A DNA stretch of 64,000 bases from Prostheceraeus crozeri (lineage: Eukaryota; Platyhelminthes; Polycladida; Euryleptidae), in contig CAJQUW010001406.1 of assembly GCA_907163375.1 (NCBI GenBank), positions 186,001 to 250,000 on the forward strand, given 5' to 3'. Shown one piece after another: positions 12,251 through 23,639 of the stretch (the stretch's first letter is position 1; each line of letters opens with the position of its first letter). The notes below the pieces were generated by a model that had not been told where the DNA came from, did not search any database, and saw only the letters and a program-made list of their open reading frames with translations. The position numbers were made by a program, and so were the translations under genes.

Positions 12251-12852
12251 CATTATCTCCGATGAATTTTAATCAACTGGGATCGTCATATCCACCGGAT
12301 GTTGTAAACTTTTATCTTGAAATATAAAAACGACACCATTTCAGTGACATAGCAGCTATGTGGGTGTAAAATGGTGCCATTTCCGTTACAGATTCTGTGA
12401 AGAAACAGCAGTTTCCAACGATAACTTCCAAGAATTTTGAGGAGATCTCCAGCAGGTATATGCGTGGTACAAGGGACCGCAAAGGTGGGCGGCGACAACG
12501 AGAGTTTAGATGAAGGAGGCGGAGGCCCAAGCGCAGTTAAGTCACAGTGATTTATGTGACTCGGACTAAGTGGACTCGGACTATTGAGTGGTCTTCTCTG
12601 ACTTTCACTTTCATAGATGCGCTACGCGCGCCAGTAGCTTTTTTTATAGTTTCATTGATCACATCGCCTGATGAACCGTTGAATTTCAAGTTTTATTCAA
12701 CTTATTTTTATGAAAATGTTCATTGAGGCTATGAAGCTTTATGACAAATTTCATCGGAGATTAGTTCTTTATGCTTCCTGTTTAGATTGTATTCCGGGTA
12801 TTATCACCTCTGTACCCATGACTCAGAAAATGAAGAAATTCATCTTCATTAA
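12251..12852. other. Nothing recognised
   Basis: Overlapping short minus frames (12286-12530) lack motifs. A GC-richer patch lies near 12470-12540. Confidence 0.3.
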
Positions 12853-13356
12853 TCATTTTCTTTTTAGTTGAAATTAATGAATTTTTAAGTCTTTCTTTGC
12901 ACAAAAATTAATAAATTATGTCAAGATATATTTCGCCGATCTGACTTTGTCAATTGAAATAGAAAGAAATCATATGAAATAATTCAGGAAGTCAAATGCC
13001 AAATCATTCGAAATCTCTACAAAATTACAAACTGTCAATATCAATATCTAAAAAATATACACATATACCACAGCGCATTGATTGTCGTAGTTCTGTCAGT
13101 ACAACAAGAATCAATGAACTTTAGTATATGTGTATATTTGGTAGATGTCGACATTGACATTGATGGTTTGTAATTTTGTACGGAGATTTCAAATGATTTA
13201 GCATTTGACTTCCAAAATTTTTACTTAGGACTTCTTTCTATCTCAATTGATGAGACCAGATCGACGAAATATATTTTGTCATAATTTATTGATTTTGTGC
13301 GTAGAAAGACTGAATAATAATAATATTTCATTGATTTCAACTATAAAGGAAAATGA
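12853..13356. repeat. Large inverted repeat (foldback/MITE-like)
   Basis: The left arm 12853-13068 is the reverse complement of 13124-13356, about 80% by eye, with a 55 bp centre. Shared blocks include AATAAATTATG, ATATATTTCG, GAAATAGAAAGAA, GGAAGTCAAATGC and TATACACATATAC. No ORF. Divergent arms suggest an old insertion. The transcript would fold into a long hairpin. Confidence 0.8.
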
Positions 13357-14700
13357 TATCAGAATCTTTCTTTACCAGATCAATAAAAATTGCCAAGAAT
13401 TGCTAATATTATAATTATTATCTGCCTTTCAGATTTTTACAGGTTGCTTGATAATCATGATTCGTATCCAGATTAATTATCTTTCCTGTAATTGCAGTTG
13501 AGACATAGTCGTGAATTTACTATCATTACCGCGTAGCTGTTATTATTTTGCAATCTTAAACTGCAGCTTCTGTAAAAAAGTCACATCAATTTCATTTTGT
13601 TTTGTAATAAGTGGGAAATGTGTTACTTAAAACTGTTGCTAAGACATTGCTTAAATGGCATTGATAATATGCTCGAACTTAATTTCAATTTCATATCAAG
13701 TCTCTATAGAGACATCTATAGCTCTCTATCTATAGTCTCTATAGCTCATTCAAAATTCAACTGTTCATCCGTAATTTTTTTACTCCCTACCACGCTTCAG
13801 TATTCTTTCCCGGACAGTAATTCTAAGACTTGTTAAAATGAAATTTATTATATAGATGGCTTTTAGTAGATGACGCCACTTCGAGAGGAGATTGAACACT
13901 CTTCACAACATTTGTGCTATTGTAAAAGGTTTTTTATTCAAGTCTAATCAATCCTTTTCTGTTAGAAATCATACGATATAGTTAGATGCAGTACTTAATG
14001 GAAATATTGAATAGCTCTCTTCTAACTACTTTATAACAAATAAAAATAATAACTGTAGTTGAGCAAGACTGTGGTAGCTAAACATTAAAATACTTACTAG
14101 TTGTCCGTCATATCCTATAGAAATGAATCGCTGTTTTTGGGTATAGTTAGTTAGTTCTTAATAGCATTTTGAAATTTTCTGTCTGCTAGAGGTTGGATTT
14201 TTCAGATGGAGGATTGCCTTTGAAGAGCTAATTGATCCTTTTCTGCAAAAGCCTCCGAGTTTCTCCGATGCAGCACTGATGGCAGTGTCAATTTATTTAT
14301 GCTAATGCAAGAAAGGATGGCCAACTGCAGTCATGCTCATAGCTATTTAGCTATTTCTTTCATTTTTAAGTGATTATGTTGGTTGTTAGAAAACTAGGTC
14401 ATTAGATACTTCTAATAAGGACTGTATATACACATAAATAATTTATTCTAGAATCTCTGTGTTTGATGTCTAAATAAAATTCAGCGTGTTCATTTTGAAA
14501 AGTCTCATATCATGTAATTCTGTATCAGATTTTAATACTTGTGTGACTATGCGATTGTTTCAGTCCCCTTTTTATGATGAGAACATACACATTTGAACTT
14601 CAGAATTGTATTTTATCTCACAAACAGCACAGCTATCCGCTACGTAAGTTTAACCAATTAAATCAGGAAGGGAGTTTTGAATTTCAGTCAGCTTGATTAT
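13357..14700. other. Nothing recognised
   Basis: AT-rich. A short patch of CTCTATAG words (13699-13750) is locally self-complementary. The frame at 13597-13836 has no motif. Confidence 0.35.
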
Positions 14701-15015
14701 CCCATGAAGTGCGACACAGGTGCGTCAATCTTGCGATTTTCTTTTCTGCAGTACCTCATTAGTTCCATTCCCGATTATCCATCTTGGCCACAGCAACAAT
14801 GCCGTAACACTAGCTATGGCGATACATATAATAGCTACGCTATTGATGTACACATCCCCCGCCATATTTTGAGCCACAGAAACGGGGATGCATCGCCATA
14901 ACTAGTGTTACGGCATTGTTGCTGTGGCCCAGATAGATAATCGGGAATGGAAAAAATGCGGTATTGCAGAAAAGCAAATCGCAAGATTGACGCACCAGCG
15001 TCGGCACTTCATGGG
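14701..15015. repeat. Near-perfect palindromic element
   Basis: The left arm 14701-14823 matches the reverse complement of 14892-15015 closely: CGTCAATCTTGCGATTT, TTCCATTCCCGATTAT, GCCACAGCAACAATGCCG and TAACACTAG all recur. A 68 bp loop separates the arms. Outer ends are both CCCATGAAGTG. No ORF. It looks like a young foldback element, or a hairpin end of the larger GC-rich block to its right. Confidence 0.85.
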
Positions 15016-15292
15016 TAGCACCTCATTTCGGCGTCGGCTCGGTGTGGAGCCGCTGCGTGCACGGTAAATGCATGCGCGCTGACGACGGGTATTTTGTGGC
15101 AACATTGGGCTATTTTTTGCTGGGCCAACGTCGTTTACACGCCGGTGCATGTGGGTTTACGTGGGATTAACTAGACTAAAACGGCCATTTCCTGATGGTG
15201 GCCGGCACCTGCTACCATTCGGGTAGCCCACGGGGCCATTGGGCAAAACGGTATCTTCCCATGTTGGGGCCGACTGGGCTGTGCTACTTGGG
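15016..15292. other. GC-rich block between palindrome and dispersed repeat
   Basis: GC-rich sequence with GGGCCA/TGGCCC words (for example TGCTGGGCCAACGTCG) that differs in composition from both sides. It sits exactly between the palindrome and copy 2 of the 870 bp repeat, so it may be part of one composite insertion. A minus frame at 15157-15369 has no recognised domain. Confidence 0.4.
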
Positions 15293-16150
15293 TAATTTCT
15301 ATGCTGTAGTTCAGCTACGCATTCAATTATCCAGAACAAGAAGAAACAACAAGAATTAAATGAATTCATGTTTAAGTACTGACAAATTATTCAAATGACT
15401 TTTATTTCTATGTCTGATGCCTTGATTAGTTGAAAAGTATATTTATAGGGTTATAATAAAGACCACGTTTGTGCACTTACAGTAAGTGCACTTACTTGAG
15501 TCGCCATTTTCATCACAATCACTCAACCGCAATTCAACGCCTGTTTCAAGTGAAAAATGAAAAGTGACGTCGAAGCTGTCATTGATATTATTAGATCGTG
15601 TTCCTATTGGTTTAGTCATGACTCAGCGTCACATGAAGGTTTTCCCTTACACTCGGAGGGACAATGAAACCTGTGTAGCATATTTGCTACACTGGGCAGA
15701 ACAGGGTTAATCTGCAATTTTTTCATATTTTTTAGTAGTAAAAAAATTGTTATCTTGAGCACTATCTAGCAGCATGTAGTGCGTTATATCACTTCAATGT
15801 GTTCCATTCTATGCTAAGGACTGTAATTCATCAATTATTGTATCACATTATTTATCTCATCTATGCTCGGCAACACAATGCTCAGCTTGCATTGAGACTT
15901 TACTTTCGTTAATGTACGGCCTATTATTCCGATATCTCTATATATTTCACAAGGAGCCACGATCTGATTTTGCAGACACCAATAAGAGTTATCCACATAC
16001 ATCATAGATTAGGTTTATGCGAATTTCAAGGCGCTCGTTTTTTATCTCTTAACCGACCTTCTCGTGGGTGTAAGATGTCTTGACTTTTTCACGGAGCAAG
16101 ATGAGTCGACTAGTGAGAATTTAAAGAAAGCTTGCACCATAAAAAAGAGC
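15293..16150 (+). repeat. Dispersed ~870 bp repeat, copy 2
   Basis: Second copy of 1132-2003. It has a small local duplication (GTGCACTTAC / AGTAAGTGCACTTAC near 15471-15494) not seen in copy 1 and lacks the 14 bp at 1537. End points coincide with copy 1 (TAATTTCT to AAAAAAGAGC). No coding capacity. Confidence 0.85.
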
Positions 16151-16451
16151 GTATTTTGCTTTTAACTTTAACATTATAAATTTCAACCAAACTCTGGGGA
16201 GTTTTGCTTGATTTGATTAATGAAAACCTAAAATGACATAAAAAGAACAGCATCAAGCCGGCTCCGAATAAATTCGATTGTATTTTGCGAATAACCCGAT
16301 ATGACATCAATTTGACAATTGCTTTCAGCATCATTCACATGAATGTTCGGGCTAAATCCTTCGACTCATTTAATTATCATTCACTGTGAAAATACCACTT
16401 GTTTTCAATTCAAATTTCTTCATCAGTTGACATCCATCAAATGAAAACATT
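16151..16451. other. 3' flank of the membrane-protein exon
   Basis: AT-rich DNA downstream (minus strand) of the stop at 16452. No AATAAA was found in the minus orientation. No other feature. Confidence 0.35.
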
Positions 16452-16781
16452 TCAAACAATAAAGTGATGAAGATCTGTATTTTCAACTTGATCAAAAATT
16501 ATTGCTACAAGTAAAGCAAATAAAGGACAAGTGATGTGAATTACAAAGATGAGATTCCAGATGAAATACTGATGAGATTGAAGGTGTTTAACACTTCGAT
16601 GATACAAAGAGAACATTGGTAAGAATGTAGTTGGTCCGAATTGCATAAATTTTGCAAATTCAAAATAAATCCTGATCCAAATTTCCAAAACAATACAAAG
16701 ATGGAGGTTTGATGGTTGTAAATTATCCTGTTCGTGCAATCCTTGAGCAATCCATGTGACTGACTGATACCAACTTGTTAT
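16452..16781 (-). CDS. Terminal exon of an unrecognised membrane protein
   Basis: On the minus strand an excellent acceptor (TCCTCCCTTCTTCTTTCAG, ending at 16782) leads into 109 open codons and a TGA at 16452. The peptide is rich in aromatic and hydrophobic residues. A clear membrane-type segment lies near the C-terminus (YFIWNLIFVIHITC then PLFALLVAIIF), followed by a short acidic tail DQVENTDLHH. A second amphipathic stretch (LHLCIVLEIWIRIYFEF) precedes it. Upstream exons should lie at higher coordinates; the next kilobases hold a SINE and a Tc1 element, so they are probably in an intron. I do not recognise the family; a multipass receptor or transporter is possible. Confidence 0.5.
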   Translation of the reverse strand: MTSWYQSVTWIAQGLHEQDNLQPSNLHLCIVLEIWIRIYFEFAKFMQFGPTTFLPMFSLYHRSVKHLQSHQYFIWNLIFVIHITCPLFALLVAIIFDQVENTDLHHFIV

Positions 16782-16904
16782 CTGAAAGAAGAAGGGAGGA
16801 TATTATAGTTGGAAAACTTTAAAGATCGACAATCCTCAAAAGTTGATGGATAACTGTCATCGTCATATCATGAAAATGAATGTTTTAACGTCACTACTTC
16901 ACCG

Positions 16905-17100
16905 CACTGGGGGCTTGGACGGTGCTGACATAGTCAGACTTTAATCTGGAGCATTGTGATGTTTAAGTCCGGATGCCCTTCCTGTCGACTTCCAAAAGGT
17001 CGGAAAAGATTCTGCCTTTTCCAACCAAAAGGGGGCAAAAGGTTCCAAAAGGTTCTGCCTCAGAACCAGAAGCCACTTAATCACTGCGCCACGGAGATCA
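16905..17100 (-). mobile_element. tRNA-derived SINE, copy 1
   Basis: Read on the minus strand it starts TCCGTGGCGCAGTGATTAAG, an A-box-like tRNA 5' half, and ends in a tail containing GGAAGGGCATCCGGACTTAA and CAGCACCGTCCAAGCCCCC. The same ends occur at 40418-40590. The middle is diverged (AAGG/CCTT-rich) and its B box is not clear. SINEs are copied by LINE machinery. It sits in the presumed intron of the membrane-protein gene. Confidence 0.65.
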
Positions 17101-17244
17101 CTCATCGTCATATCATGGTGATATCAACTAAAATGAATACTTTCAGACATACGTACAAGAGAAGACTGTTTTATCACCAATTGCTCACTAGCTAATGAAG
17201 ATCACTTCGTTCAGTCAAGCAAATAACTTTAATGTTACATTATA

Positions 17245-18975
17245 CAGTCCGTTTCATAAAAAGTGGATCACCATAAATTTTGACTAAATAAAACATAAGT
17301 ATGATACAGAAAGCATTTTTCATGTTATTTCATGTCCCTAATATATTTAAATGTCCTTATATAATCTGACAAGCTATGATACAGTAACGGTTCTTAAGAA
17401 CTAATATTTTGTGGCCCTACCCTTATTGTCAATGACATTACCAATTCGTCTAGGCATTGATTCGATGATATCGTTGATTTTTGACTGATCTAACTTTCTC
17501 CACTCTCCTTTTAACAGTGACGTAAGTTGTGATACGCCATCTGTAGGTAGCAGTGAACGATCGTTGATTTTTGACTGATCTAACTTTCTCCACTCTCCTT
17601 TTAACAGTGACGTAAGTTGTGATACGCGATCTGTAGGTAGCAGTGAACGACGAACGTTACGTTTTAGAATACTCCATACATTTTCTATGGGATTCAGATC
17701 AGGAGAACGAGCTGGCCAAGATAATGTCCTGAGCCCTAATTGAGACTTGCATAAGTTGACTCTACTACTCCTGTGACACGTAGCATTATCATCCATAAAT
17801 AACCAAGTCGATGGATCACCAAGTTGATCTGTCATTTGGCCAATGTTCATTCGTAAAACATTCACATAGCGTTCGGAATTCATGGTTCCTTGCTGTATGT
17901 GAAGTTCAGAGCGGCCATTGGTCCAAATGCCAGCCCAAATCAGTAGAGTCGCACCATCTTGTAGTCGGGGACGATGTAAATGTCTCGGAATTTCCTGATC
18001 AGATTTTATCCATAATCTCAATCGACCATCACTATCCTTCAGACGGACTGATGCCTCATCAGACCAGACAACCCGATCCCATTGATTTCGCCAGTGACAA
18101 TGACTCATTGCCCATCTGAGACGTCGTTTTGTATGCTGATCTGATAATTCGATCTGAGAGAGCCTCTTACAGCTCTTGAAATTCGACTCAATAAGTCTTC
18201 TACGAATAGTGGACTTAGAAACTGACGAGTCTAGTGCAGCCATCTCAGTTAACGAGAGACTTGGATCAACTTCAAAAAATCTCAAAATTAGGCGGTCTCT
18301 ACGTTTGGATGTTTTGCGTGGACGGCCAGAGCCCTCTTTACGACAAGAGTCGAAAATCATCATTATGCCATCGATGCACATTTAGTCGCTTGCTTGTAGC
18401 TCGCAAAGAAAACCCTAGTTCTAGCAAGACTGACACTTTGCCTTTTGTGAATGCGATCTCGTTATTGTTCATTTGTGCTTTGTATTGTTTTCAACCGGTA
18501 AGAGATAGATTTCTAGCTGAAAGCAATCAGGAGTGCTGCCAACACCACCGCAACGAAGTCAGGAAGCTATGGAACATGAAGTCCAGTTAATCACATGTAG
18601 CAGTTACATTATTGTTGATGAATAATGGTGCTATACTGGCTCTGATTGACCGATTTTCTTTATTTTTGTTTTGCTTGATAGCTTTTGGCTTGTAGAACAA
18701 CATATTACATAACAAAGGAAACAAATGTAATTTTATAAGAGTGAGGTATGATTTTGTGTAGCATTGCTAAATGAAGATCAAATTATCTACTACTTTTTTA
18801 TCTATAACAGGAAAACAACTCAATATTCATGCTTGAAATTTCCAACAATGATATTAGTACGCACAACTGACATATCTTCCAAATTTCAGAGAAATTCGTT
18901 CAAGTTTGGCGTTGTTAGACAAAGTTGAAGTTAAGGCGATGTTTAAGGGTGATCCATTTTTTATGAAACAATCTG
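17245..18975 (-). mobile_element. Tc1-like transposon with both ends
   Basis: The element runs from CAGTCCGTTTCATAAAAA (17245) to TTTTTTATGAAACAATCTG (18975), inverted repeats of about 28 bp sharing GTTTCATAAAAA and TGGATCACC, flanked by TA on both sides (17243-17244, 18976-18977). Length 1731 bp is normal for Tc1. It carries one transposase gene on the minus strand. The good ends and single frameshift suggest a fairly recent insertion. A deleted relative lies at 41639-42085. Confidence 0.9.
17401..18472 (-). pseudogene. Tc1-family DD34E transposase
   Basis: The main frame (18381-17401) carries the catalytic triad: D in VVWSDEAS, D in FMDDNATCH, and E in SPDLNPIENVW, with 34 residues between the second D and E. 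The N-terminal helix-turn-helix is in another frame: an ATG at 18472 opens MNNNEIAFTKGKVSVLLEL and runs into the main frame only through a frameshift near 18370. A 90 bp segment (17471-17560) is duplicated in frame at 17561-17650 with about one mismatch, inserting 30 residues after the catalytic E. Either change may inactivate it. No nonsense codon lies inside. Confidence 0.85.
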
Positions 18976-19039
18976 TAGCAACCAAAGAGCAGTAATAAGG
19001 GAGTTGTTATTCTATAAATAGTATAATTTGATATGAGCT

Positions 19040-19140
19040 GCATCCTCAGTTGAAAAATGGGAACAGACCTGAATAGCTACCATTTCATCCAATATGAGGA
19101 ATCATCAGCAGGCCTAGTTTACATCTTTCAACTTATAACT
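19040..19140 (+). repeat. Short dispersed repeat, copy B
   Basis: Closest relative of 8760-8850 (opposite strand) and a diverged match to 41371-41465. It lies about 60 bp beyond the right end of the Tc1 element. Confidence 0.55.
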
Positions 19141-19869
19141 GGAGCACTAATTTAGGCGACTTGTCAGTAGAGTGCTTGAAGAGATATTTGGTGAATACCT
19201 GCCGAAATTTCGCTGATTTGTTAATTGCAAATCTCAGTTATGATTCTTCCTAGCCAAAGCTACCATCCAATTCCAAATAGCAAATCCCGGAATGATGAAT
19301 GACGTCCAATACTTCTGCACTTGTAAATCTCAGTGAATTGCTGCGTACTTAGAATAGGTGCATGAAATAATAATGAATGAGAGGATAAATGAATGTTGAC
19401 ATTTTGCAACAAAAACCGGGTTGCATACAATCTTTCATTGTGTATAAACGTGTTAGTCAGTTCTTATTATATCGCATGACCAGCGTGCCCGAGTCAATAT
19501 TCGCAGTTCGAGATGTAAGAAATATGGCGGGTGATAGGGCTACGAGGGTCCATCTAGTCTCAGTACAGACTGTGAACAAACAAGAGAGCAAATATCAGAT
19601 ACCGCGAGGCCTCAGGCACATGTGGAAGCTGCAAACCAACCAACGCTTGTGCTCTGTTGATTGAGCAGCGTGTGAGCAGACGACAAACACGGCTGAAGAA
19701 TTGACAAAATTGGCGGAGATACACAGAAGCGGCTCCGATGAGTACTCAAGATGGCGATGAAGAGAGGATAGTTGCTCAGGAGCACACACAGATACGGCAT
19801 TCATGTCCAGTTTTCTATCAGTTATTCGTCACCTTCCTGACATGATGAAACAGCCAGGTGGTTGAAAAT

Positions 19870-20060
19870 AAGGAAGATCTTCCTTAGACCAATCTTACAA
19901 ATCTTCCAAGTTTCAGTTCCCAGACATATCTTCTAAGATCTTTCAGGCTAATCTTCCAAGACAACAGACCTATCTTACAAATCTTCCAAGATAACAGTCC
20001 AATCTTGCAAATCTTCTAAGATCTTGTAAGTTTCTTGGAAGATTTATAAGTTTCGATTCA
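19870..20060. repeat. ATCTTCCAAG-type minisatellite
   Basis: At least eight imperfect copies of AATCTTCCAAG or AATCTTACAAG spaced 10-35 bp, some inverted (CTTGGAAGATT). Non-coding. Confidence 0.7.
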
Positions 20061-20129
20061 CTGGGGAGCGATAAAAAGGCATTCTTCTTCAAGGCATTGT
20101 CTAGCGGACAGAGATTTTTCCTGCAGAAG

Positions 20130-20420
20130 TCATGGACACCTTCACAAGATGAGTGAGAAGCATTTTGATAAAGGCCAATGAAACCTGGCCGCTCACCAAC
20201 GATGATGCAGATTGCTTCATCCGCAATGACAACGGTATGGTGAGGTTGATGTCTTCCAAGTGACTTGTCGAGCGTGTTCCCTTGAACGATCTATGCGTGA
20301 GGCTCGGCATTCGCAGGATAGAAGACGAAGCACGTTCAGGACGACTTCGCAGATATATTCACGTGAAGCGAACGGATGAAGATTCGTGGCCAAAGATCTT
20401 GTCTTTCTGAACACAAACCA
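20130..20420 (+). pseudogene. LINE reverse transcriptase C-terminal remnant
   Basis: The frame reads ETWPLTNDDADCFIRNDNG, then MVRL, and after one stop NDLCVRLGIRRIEDEARS and GRLRRYIHVKRTDEDSWP. This is the familiar C-terminal tail of a LINE ORF2 (ETW..L, R-N-D-x-x-MVRWMC, RLGI, GRLRWxGHV-R-DED-W). Only about 90 codons remain with a stop inside. It is a 5'-truncated, decayed copy of a family different from the LINEs at 29-37 kb. Confidence 0.6.
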
Positions 20421-21029
20421 CGAGGTTGCCCAACCATGAAAGCCCCACGGAGAATTTGCAAAATATCAAGTCACAGACCGAGAAGGCCATCAAGAGGGAT
20501 CATCGTTCGAAGGCGTCTACTCAACACATTACGGTGAGAAGAAGACGTTGGACGTGGATATTCACAACTTATCCCACAAGTTTCACGAATGATTAATCAA
20601 TTACAAATTTGCATATGTATCTAATTTGCAATTTACTTTTTTATGTACATGTAAATCTGAATATGAGGAGAAACCTCAAAATATTGCGAATGATGGACTT
20701 CTGTGATTACAGAATTAGTTTGTTTAAGCTAACTATCAAATTCTCTGACTACGATTCATTATCTTTCACAATTTTCGAAGCAGTATCTGATTTTTCATTA
20801 TTCGGCTACTACTTATAATCATACTGACAACAGTAGTGTCCTTCAGTTCTGAATTTTGTACTGATCGGTCTGATTATTCTTTATGATTTCTTTTCCTATT
20901 TGACTTAGTCCACGATTTACCAAGACACAACCATTTCTTGTTCGGAAACACTGTCTTTCATTTTTGACATGATTGAACAATTCCGGAATTGGGTGGACCT
21001 ATCAAGCATTCTCCTCTAAACGTAGAAGT
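20421..21029. other. Nothing recognised
   Basis: AT-rich spacer between two LINE remnants. The frame at 20609-20818 has no motif. Confidence 0.3.
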
Positions 21030-22285
21030 TATATTCCTGATACATTGACATTTGAAGATTTTAAACCAGCATTTCCTGAATAATTTTCAAACTGCTAATG
21101 GACAGTTGCTTATCTTTACAAAAGAAGATCTTCCAGATGTGAAATTAGAATTGAGTGAGAAGGAAGTTGATGACCAACTAAGTAATTTAAGGAGAAAAGC
21201 ATATGGTACTGATGGATTGCCATATTGGGTATAGCGCGACTGTCACTTCAGCTCTGACTCCAGCAATCACCATTGTACCGTTGTGCTTTAAAATGGCTTC
21301 AGTAATACCAATTCCGAAACACCGTTCAGCATGCAAAGTCACTGAATGCAGACCTACATCATTTTTGCCTACAATGTCAAAAGTACTTGAGAAATTGGTG
21401 TGTACCAAGTGAATGTTCCTATCCATCCAAAGCAATATTTGTTCAAGTCAATTCGCGTATGTGCCAGGGCCTGACAGAGGGACGAGTGTGGCCTTGACTG
21501 CGAATTATCTGCATATCCTTCAATATTTAGATAACACCTCTGGTGACGTTCGGGTGGCAACTTTGGACATTTCCAAGGCTTTTGACAAGCTACAGCATGC
21601 GTCTATTTTGGAAGTTGGAAGATGAGATTGATGATGTAGTGATTTGGTCGAGAAATAACGGTCTCGAGTTGAATTTCTCTAAGTGCTTTGTAATGGATGT
21701 AATCATTCGCAACAATTTAATCATGTCTCCTGTTTTCGTTGATAATCATCTCTTATAAAGAAGTGATTCTCTATTGCTCCTGGGTTGCCATTTATCCAGT
21801 GATATGAGATGGTGTATGCATGTCAATTACCTGATCAAACGAGCATCGAAAAGATTGTATTTGCTTATTAATCTCAAACGCATTAACTGTCCATGCGATG
21901 TGCTTGTAACCGTATTTACTAGTTCTATTCGTACAATTTTTTCGTATCCTTTTTCTGCTTTTTGTAACATCTCAGTGTATTTACGCAAAAGACTGAATAA
22001 TGTTGAAAGGAGGGCCATACGAATCATTGGTGAAGATCATTGGCAGGTCAAGTTAATTGATGCAGGTGACAATACATGCAAAATACTGAGCATCCTCTTT
22101 GAGCTTCGTGAACCTACAAGAAATACGAGAAAAATTCACAGAAACATACGAGAACACGCATATATTCTTCTTCATTTGTAAAATACTGTTCCTGATCTAT
22201 GTATCTTCAACTATGTACATGTTGATATTTGTGATGTGCTCTCTGCATTCTGCGAGGCAAATAAAGCAATTCTTATCTGATCTCA
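21030..22285 (+). pseudogene. Decayed LINE with deleted RT core
   Basis: Pieces in several frames follow LINE ORF2 order: DDQLSNLRRKAYGTDGLP, then MASVIPIPKHRSA..ECRPTSFLPTMSKVLEKL (RT motifs 1-2), ATLDISKAFDKLQHASIL (motif 3), then a jump to VVIWSRNNGLELNFSKC and LLGCHLSSDMRWCMHVNYLI, ending LNNVERRAIRIIG. The block that should hold GVPQGS and YADD, roughly 100 residues, is missing. Frameshifts and a deletion make it inactive. The C-terminal part resembles the fragment at 33160-33530. Confidence 0.75.
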
Positions 22286-22533
22286 TCTCAAACCTATGAC
22301 GATGAAAATTTCGTCAATTCGGTTCAAGTTCTGTTCACCTCTACAGCTGATATTGATCATCAGGTAGGTTATTTATCAAACTTGTATTCTAATATTAAAC
22401 TCATTGTCATATGCTTCTATGGGTCGGTTAATAAACAATAATGCCGGAATGTCTCCTCCAATAGATCAATTGTGGAATCGGTTTTTCTAACTTCACAATA
22501 CAACATCACCCGCATTCAATGAGTGAGAGATTA

Positions 22534-23355
22534 TTCAAGGACAGAAGATTCCCTGTTCTACTTAGCTGACACTGTCTTCCAAATGACGATTAGTCGAGCG
22601 CGTGTGAGGATGTACAGTTGATGACTAGGGGTTTGACTGAGCAGGAAAGGTCCGATTTCCATGCTCGTTGTTCAAGGACAGAAGATTTCCTGTTCTACTT
22701 AGCTGACACTGTCTTCCAAATGACGATTAGTCGAGCGCGTGTGAGGATGTACAGTTGATGACTAGGGGTTTGACTGAGCAGGAAAGGTCCGATTTCCATG
22801 CTCGTTGTTCAAGGACAGAAGATTCCCTGTTCTACTTAGCTGACACTGTCTTCCAAATGACGATTAGTCGAGCGCGTGTGAGGATGTACAGTTGATGACT
22901 AGGGGTTTGACTGAACAGGAAAGGTCCGATTTCTATGCTCGTTGTTCAAGGACAGAAGATTCCCTGTTCTACTTAGCTGACACTGTCTTCCAAATGACGA
23001 TTAGTCGAGCGCGTGTGAGGATGTACAGTTGATGACTAGGGGTTTGACTGAGCAGGAAAGGTCCGATTTCTATGCTCGTTGTTCAAGGACAGAAGATTTC
23101 CTGTTCTACTTAGCTGACACTGTCTTCCAAATGACGATTAGTCGAGCGCGTGTGAGGATGTACAGTTGATGACTAGGGGTTTGACTGAGCAGGAAAGGTC
23201 CGATTTCCATGCTCGTTGTTCAAGGACAGAAGATTTCCTGTTCTACTTAGCTGACACTGTCTTCCAAATGACGATTAGTCGAGCGCGTGTGAGGATGTAC
23301 AGTTGATGACTAGGGGTTTGACTGAACAGGAAAGGTCCGATTTCTATGCTCGTTG
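22534..23355. repeat. Tandem array, six copies of a 137 bp unit
   Basis: Units start at 22534, 22671, 22808, 22945, 23082 and 23219, each TTCAAGGACAGAAGATT, all exactly 137 bp. They differ at only a few sites (GATTCCC/GATTTCC, GAGCAG/GAACAG, TTTCCA/TTTCTA), which shuffle between copies. The left edge follows TTAT and the right edge runs into GTCGAACGAGG. No ORF spans units (137 is not a multiple of 3). This is a minisatellite or satellite seed with recent amplification. Confidence 0.95.
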
Positions 23356-23639
23356 TCGAACGAGGAAGGAACCGAATGTTTTCAGGATATCAAGAGTCGG
23401 TGAGAAATAATAATGCATGTTTCACCACAAATTCTGAATACCTTCAATGTGGGGGGGGAGAGCCTAATACAGGCCAGACGAGAAAGCATTATTATCATTA
23501 TTATTATTTGCGTTTATTTGTTTATCATTAAATGGTAATCAATACAGAAAATTAAAGAACGGCAGGACGTAAGGTGTGATGAGATACCAGTTCAACAAAT
23601 GGAGTGTCTCAAGTGTTTTCCAAAGTAACCGTAATCGAG
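23356..23639. other. Flank with G-run and ATT microsatellite
   Basis: Holds GGGGGGGGAG at about 23450 and a TTATTATTATTATT-type tract near 23487-23510. No gene. Confidence 0.4.

Larger units (their letters stand above)
18976..20129. other. Flank with short repeats, no gene
   Basis: A ~100 bp dispersed repeat (19040-19140) and an ATCTTCCAAG-rich array (19870-20060) lie here. Frames at 19389-19664 (+) and 19595-19804 (-) overlap on opposite strands and show no domain. Confidence 0.35.

Noticed and set aside
22534-23355. CRISPR-like array
   Set aside because: Units are 137 bp head to tail with no unique spacers, in animal DNA. It is a tandem satellite.
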